Below are positions 6,281 through 8,348 of a stretch of DNA of 8,348 bases, one piece after another (the stretch's first letter is position 1; each line of letters begins with the position of its first letter). Position numbers and translations under genes: made by a program. The notes below the pieces were generated by a model. That model had not been told where the DNA came from. It made no database searches and saw only the letters and a list, made by a program, of their open reading frames with translations. The stretch comes from Armatimonadota bacterium (GTDB lineage Bacteria > Armatimonadota > Armatimonadia > Armatimonadales > Armatimonadaceae): NCBI GenBank assembly GCA_014380985.1, contig JACMIU010000349.1:1-8348 (forward strand), given 5' to 3'.

Positions 6281-6913
6281 TTACAGCACCACGTTTTTCG
6301 CGCACTCCCCACACACATAGTCCACGGCTCCCAGCAGATCGGGTAAGTCTTTATCGGAATACAGCCCGGAGCGTAGCACCGCGTTTTGTTCATTCAAACA
6401 AAAAAACTGCCAACCGGTTCCGTTAGTGACGATGCCGTACACGGAACGTCGTATTCCTGCTTGCGCGTTGTTCCAACGACACGCTACCATTTCCGCGATG
6501 CACTGCGCTTGTCCTTGCTCGAAATCATCTTTCTTTGCTTCCGCGACACACAAGAGCGGTGACTTCATAAACGCCCGTTTGGGAGCAATCAGAAAATCGG
6601 CGAAGCCGGTTAGCAAATTGCTTTCAAGGGCTTTGGTCTTCCACACTTTCAAGAGGGGGTGGCGCGGCACAACCTCTAAAAACACCGCGTCAATCAGTAG
6701 GATTTTTGCCGCTTCCGATTCGGTTAAATCGAATGAGTCCATGCGCGACAGCGTTTCCGTCAAAACCATACTGGGGGCGAGAGGCATGGACGCGATCTGC
6801 CACGGCACAAGGTTGTCGGTCGGCACAAACGACAAGGCTTGCTCAAGGTTAAGCGACGAGTAGTTGAGTTTTGGCACGGTGATGCGTCGGGATTTTTGTA
6901 CTCGTTTAACCAT
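6281..6913 (-). CDS. PD-(D/E)XK nuclease-like protein of unknown role
   Basis: The 210-residue protein has the core of the restriction-endonuclease fold: a helix with Glu in LTESEAAK (63-70), GFADFLIA (103-110) with Asp106, then LLCVAEAKKDDFEQGQAQ (120-137) giving Glu125-x-Lys127 and a following Gln-containing helix. The order D...ExK...QxxxQ is the standard active site. It resembles stand-alone hypothetical proteins that keep the LLCVxEAKxDDFExGQAQC block, recalled here from memory from cyanobacteria and other phyla. A C-terminal CGEC (201-204) is too small alone to make a zinc site. No methyltransferase or specificity subunit adjoins it, so a restriction system is not supported; a repair or genome-maintenance nuclease, or an inactive regulator, is possible. 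It is divergent from sbcD, sharing a 26-bp intergenic region. Confidence 0.75.
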   Translation of the reverse strand: MVKRVQKSRRITVPKLNYSSLNLEQALSFVPTDNLVPWQIASMPLAPSMVLTETLSRMDSFDLTESEAAKILLIDAVFLEVVPRHPLLKVWKTKALESNLLTGFADFLIAPKRAFMKSPLLCVAEAKKDDFEQGQAQCIAEMVACRWNNAQAGIRRSVYGIVTNGTGWQFFCLNEQNAVLRSGLYSDKDLPDLLGAVDYVCGECAKNVVL

Positions 6914-6933
6914 GCCTTATTATACGCTATAAT
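6905..6933 (+). promoter_or_regulatory. Promoter of sbcD, leaderless geometry
   Basis: A perfect TATAAT (6928-6933) lies 6 nt before ATG 6940, so transcription should start at the A of the start codon. A weak TTTAAC (6905-6910) lies 17 nt further upstream, inside the first codons of the divergent gene. The two TATAAT boxes of the divergent genes form an inverted pair separated by CGC. Confidence 0.65.
6919..6924 (-). promoter_or_regulatory. -10 element of the PD-(D/E)XK gene, leaderless geometry
   Basis: Read on the minus strand, TATAAT (6924-6919) is a perfect -10 and lies 5 nt before ATG 6913. CGGACA at 6946-6941 gives a possible -35 with a 16-nt spacer, and it would fall inside the first codons of sbcD. 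No Shine-Dalgarno fits between -10 and start. Confidence 0.6.
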
Positions 6934-6939
6934 CAAACC

Positions 6940-8223
6940 ATGTCCGCCCCCGCCACCAAGGTACGTATTCTCCACTTTGCCGATGTTCACTTAGGCGTCG
7001 AATCGCTCGGCAAGTTGAACCCCGAAACCGGCTTGAACACGCGCCTTGAAGATTTTACGCAAACGCTGAATCAGGCGATTGACCGCGCTTTGGACGCTCA
7101 AGTAGACCTCGCGCTGTTTGCTGGGGACGCCTACAAAGCCCGCGACCCGAACCAGACGCACCAACGGTCTTTCGCGTCCGCCCTGAAACGGCTCACCGAC
7201 GCCGGGGTTCCGGTCGTGATGCTGATTGGCAACCACGATATTCCGAACAGCCGGGGACGCGCTCACGCTTTGGAGATTTACGGTTTGCTCGGCGGCGAAA
7301 CGTCGGGCGTGCAGATTATCGCCAAGCCCGATGTGATTGCGGTCGAGACTCGGCAAGGCACGGTGCTGGTCGCCGGGGTTCCGTATCTGGTGCGTTCCCG
7401 CGTCGTGTCGCAGGATGAGTCGAAGGGCAAAACCGTGGAGGAAGTCGCGCACCTTATCCGTGATAAGTACGCCGCCTATATCGCGGATTTAGCGCGGCAG
7501 GTTTCCGAAGTCCCGGACTATCTCGCCATCCTGATGGGGCATTTCACCGTTGCCGAGGCGCGGGTCGGCTGGCAGAACTTTCTGCTGAACGCGAACGAGC
7601 CGCAGGTTCCCGTCGAGGCGATCACGCTTCCCGGCACGAACGGCGTGTCGCCGTGGGACTACGTGGCGATGGGTCATGTCCACAAGCATCAGGAAATGAA
7701 CCGGGGGCAGGAGCCGCCGGTGATCTATCCCGGTTCCACCGACCGGATTGATTTCAACGAACGCGGCGAGGACAAAGGCATCGTGCTTGCCGACATCATC
7801 AAGGGCAAGGCGAGTTGGAAACACGTGCCGCTACAAACGCGGCGTTTTGTGCAGATAGACGCCGACGCTGGGGACGCCCCCGACCCGACCGCCGCGATTC
7901 TGGCGCAGATTGACAAATACCCGGTGCTGGATTCGGTGGTCAAACTTAACTACAAAGTGCCGACCGAACGGGCGATGCTGGTGCGCCCCGACGAACTGCG
8001 CAAGCGTTTGTCCGCCGCGCACGTCATTGTGTCGCTTCAGCGCGATATGCCGCCGGGCGAGGGCGTGATTCGCGTGGACGGCATGAGCGAAACGATGACA
8101 CCGGAGGTGGCACTCGGCAAGTATCTGGACGCCCAGCCGCGCCTATCAGCAAGCCGCGACGAGCTAATTGCCGCCGCCCGCACTCTATTCGACCGACTTG
8201 CGCACGAAGAAAGTTTGGGCTAA
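6940..8223 (+). CDS. sbcD: SbcD (Mre11-like) nuclease subunit of SbcCD
   Basis: The 427-residue protein shows the calcineurin-like phosphoesterase motifs of SbcD/Mre11 in order: ADVHLG (14-19), AGDAY (61-65), GNHD (97-100), MGHFTV (199-204) and GHVHKH (245-250). These are followed by YPGSTDRIDFNERGEDKG (263-280), typical of SbcD. The C-terminal part (about 300-420) is the capping and SbcC-interacting region. SbcD is the Mn-dependent exo/endonuclease of the SbcCD complex, which opens hairpins and processes blocked DNA ends in the cytosol. ATG 6940 is supported by the -10 six nt upstream. Length is slightly above the 400 residues of the E. coli protein, and all metal-ligand motifs are present. 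The usual partner gene sbcC does not overlap or directly follow within the 125 bp left in the window. Confidence 0.92.
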   Translation: MSAPATKVRILHFADVHLGVESLGKLNPETGLNTRLEDFTQTLNQAIDRALDAQVDLALFAGDAYKARDPNQTHQRSFASALKRLTDAGVPVVMLIGNHDIPNSRGRAHALEIYGLLGGETSGVQIIAKPDVIAVETRQGTVLVAGVPYLVRSRVVSQDESKGKTVEEVAHLIRDKYAAYIADLARQVSEVPDYLAILMGHFTVAEARVGWQNFLLNANEPQVPVEAITLPGTNGVSPWDYVAMGHVHKHQEMNRGQEPPVIYPGSTDRIDFNERGEDKGIVLADIIKGKASWKHVPLQTRRFVQIDADAGDAPDPTAAILAQIDKYPVLDSVVKLNYKVPTERAMLVRPDELRKRLSAAHVIVSLQRDMPPGEGVIRVDGMSETMTPEVALGKYLDAQPRLSASRDELIAAARTLFDRLAHEESLG

Positions 8224-8235
8224 TGTAGAGTAACG

Positions 8236-8251
8236 CTACTGTGATCAGTAG
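8236..8251. terminator. Small stem-loop after sbcD, weak terminator candidate
   Basis: CTACTG (8236-8241) and CAGTAG (8246-8251) form a 6-bp stem with a TGAT loop, 12 nt after the sbcD stop. There is no T-run behind it in the plus direction. It could contribute to ending sbcD transcription, but the stem is short and only half GC. Confidence 0.25.
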
Positions 8252-8273
8252 ATGATTTCAAACCCTGCGTGTT

Positions 8274-8348
8274 TCATCTTAAAAAATCGTGTATTTGTTC
8301 TAATGAACTCAAAATGAAGGTTTCACCTGATGGTGTGCGAAGCACGAA
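8274..8348 (-). CDS. Possible C-terminal end of an unrecognised minus-strand gene
   Basis: On the minus strand one frame is open from the window edge to TGA 8276-8274 and reads 24 residues, beginning FVLRTPSGETFILSSLEQ and ending HDFLR. The PSGE-hydrophobic-SSLEQ pattern looks protein-like, while the other two minus frames close within 40 nt. The stretch is visibly more AT-rich than the rest of the window, which fits either a transferred gene or a non-coding spacer. The fragment is too short to assign a family. A plus-strand ATG at 8314 is also open to the edge and cannot be excluded as a start. Confidence 0.3.
   Translation of the reverse strand, partial: FVLRTPSGETFILSSLEQIHDFLR

Noticed and set aside
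6281..8223. A restriction-modification or anti-phage system built from the PD-(D/E)XK protein and SbcD
   Set aside because: No methyltransferase, helicase or other defence gene is present, and SbcD is a housekeeping repair nuclease; the arrangement is worth noting but does not support a defence call.
8314..8348. ATG 8314 as the start of sbcC
   Set aside because: Only eleven codons are visible and they do not show the expected SbcC N-terminus (LxxxNFxxY...GxNGxGKS-type); left undecided.
1..8348. CRISPR arrays, tRNA or rRNA genes, insertion sequences
   Set aside because: No regularly spaced repeats, no cloverleaf or rRNA-like sequence and no transposase were seen on either strand.

Overview
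The window is a dense, moderately GC-rich stretch of bacterial chromosome. It comes from a diderm (outer-membrane-bearing) organism, since two consecutive genes encode signal-peptide-bearing cyclophilins and one of them ends in a TonB C-terminal-like domain. I cannot name the taxon from sequence alone. Several genes have a -10 hexamer 5-7 nt before the start codon and no Shine-Dalgarno, which points to a lineage that uses leaderless mRNAs heavily. Armatimonadota or a Deinococcota-like group is a guess only. No tRNA, rRNA, insertion sequence, CRISPR array or integrase was seen.

Layout. The 3' part of an aminoglycoside/choline-kinase-like phosphotransferase gene (1-357) is followed by a well-formed promoter and a large fused E1 alpha/beta 2-oxoacid dehydrogenase (471-2947). 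That gene reads as one 825-residue protein only if a base missing near 994-996 is restored. It converges on an OsmC-family peroxidase (3062-3490, minus), and a 13-bp hairpin lies between the two stops. Divergent from osmC is a two-gene operon of exported cyclophilins with ATGA overlap (3653-4210, 4207-5115). The second carries the extra TonB-like domain. Next is a bacterial-type poly(ADP-ribose) glycohydrolase (TIGR02452 family, 5171-6061), with a 66-residue Cys-motif membrane protein 5 nt behind it (6067-6267). Converging on that is a PD-(D/E)XK nuclease-like protein of unknown role (6281-6913, minus). It is divergent from sbcD (6940-8223) across only 26 bp containing two opposed TATAAT boxes. 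The last 125 bp look more AT-rich and may hold the end of another minus-strand gene; no sbcC is visible.

How the genes fit together. The right half is loosely about DNA and ADP-ribose metabolism: PARG, a PD-(D/E)XK protein and the SbcD nuclease. The middle is about oxidative stress and envelope protein folding: OsmC and the periplasmic cyclophilins. The E1 and OsmC could be linked through lipoyl chemistry, because OsmC/Ohr enzymes are known to take electrons from lipoylated proteins, but the proximity may be chance. The observations most worth pursuing are the cyclophilin-TonB_C fusion, the recurrent leaderless promoter geometry with its 26-bp divergent example, and the frameshifted E1.
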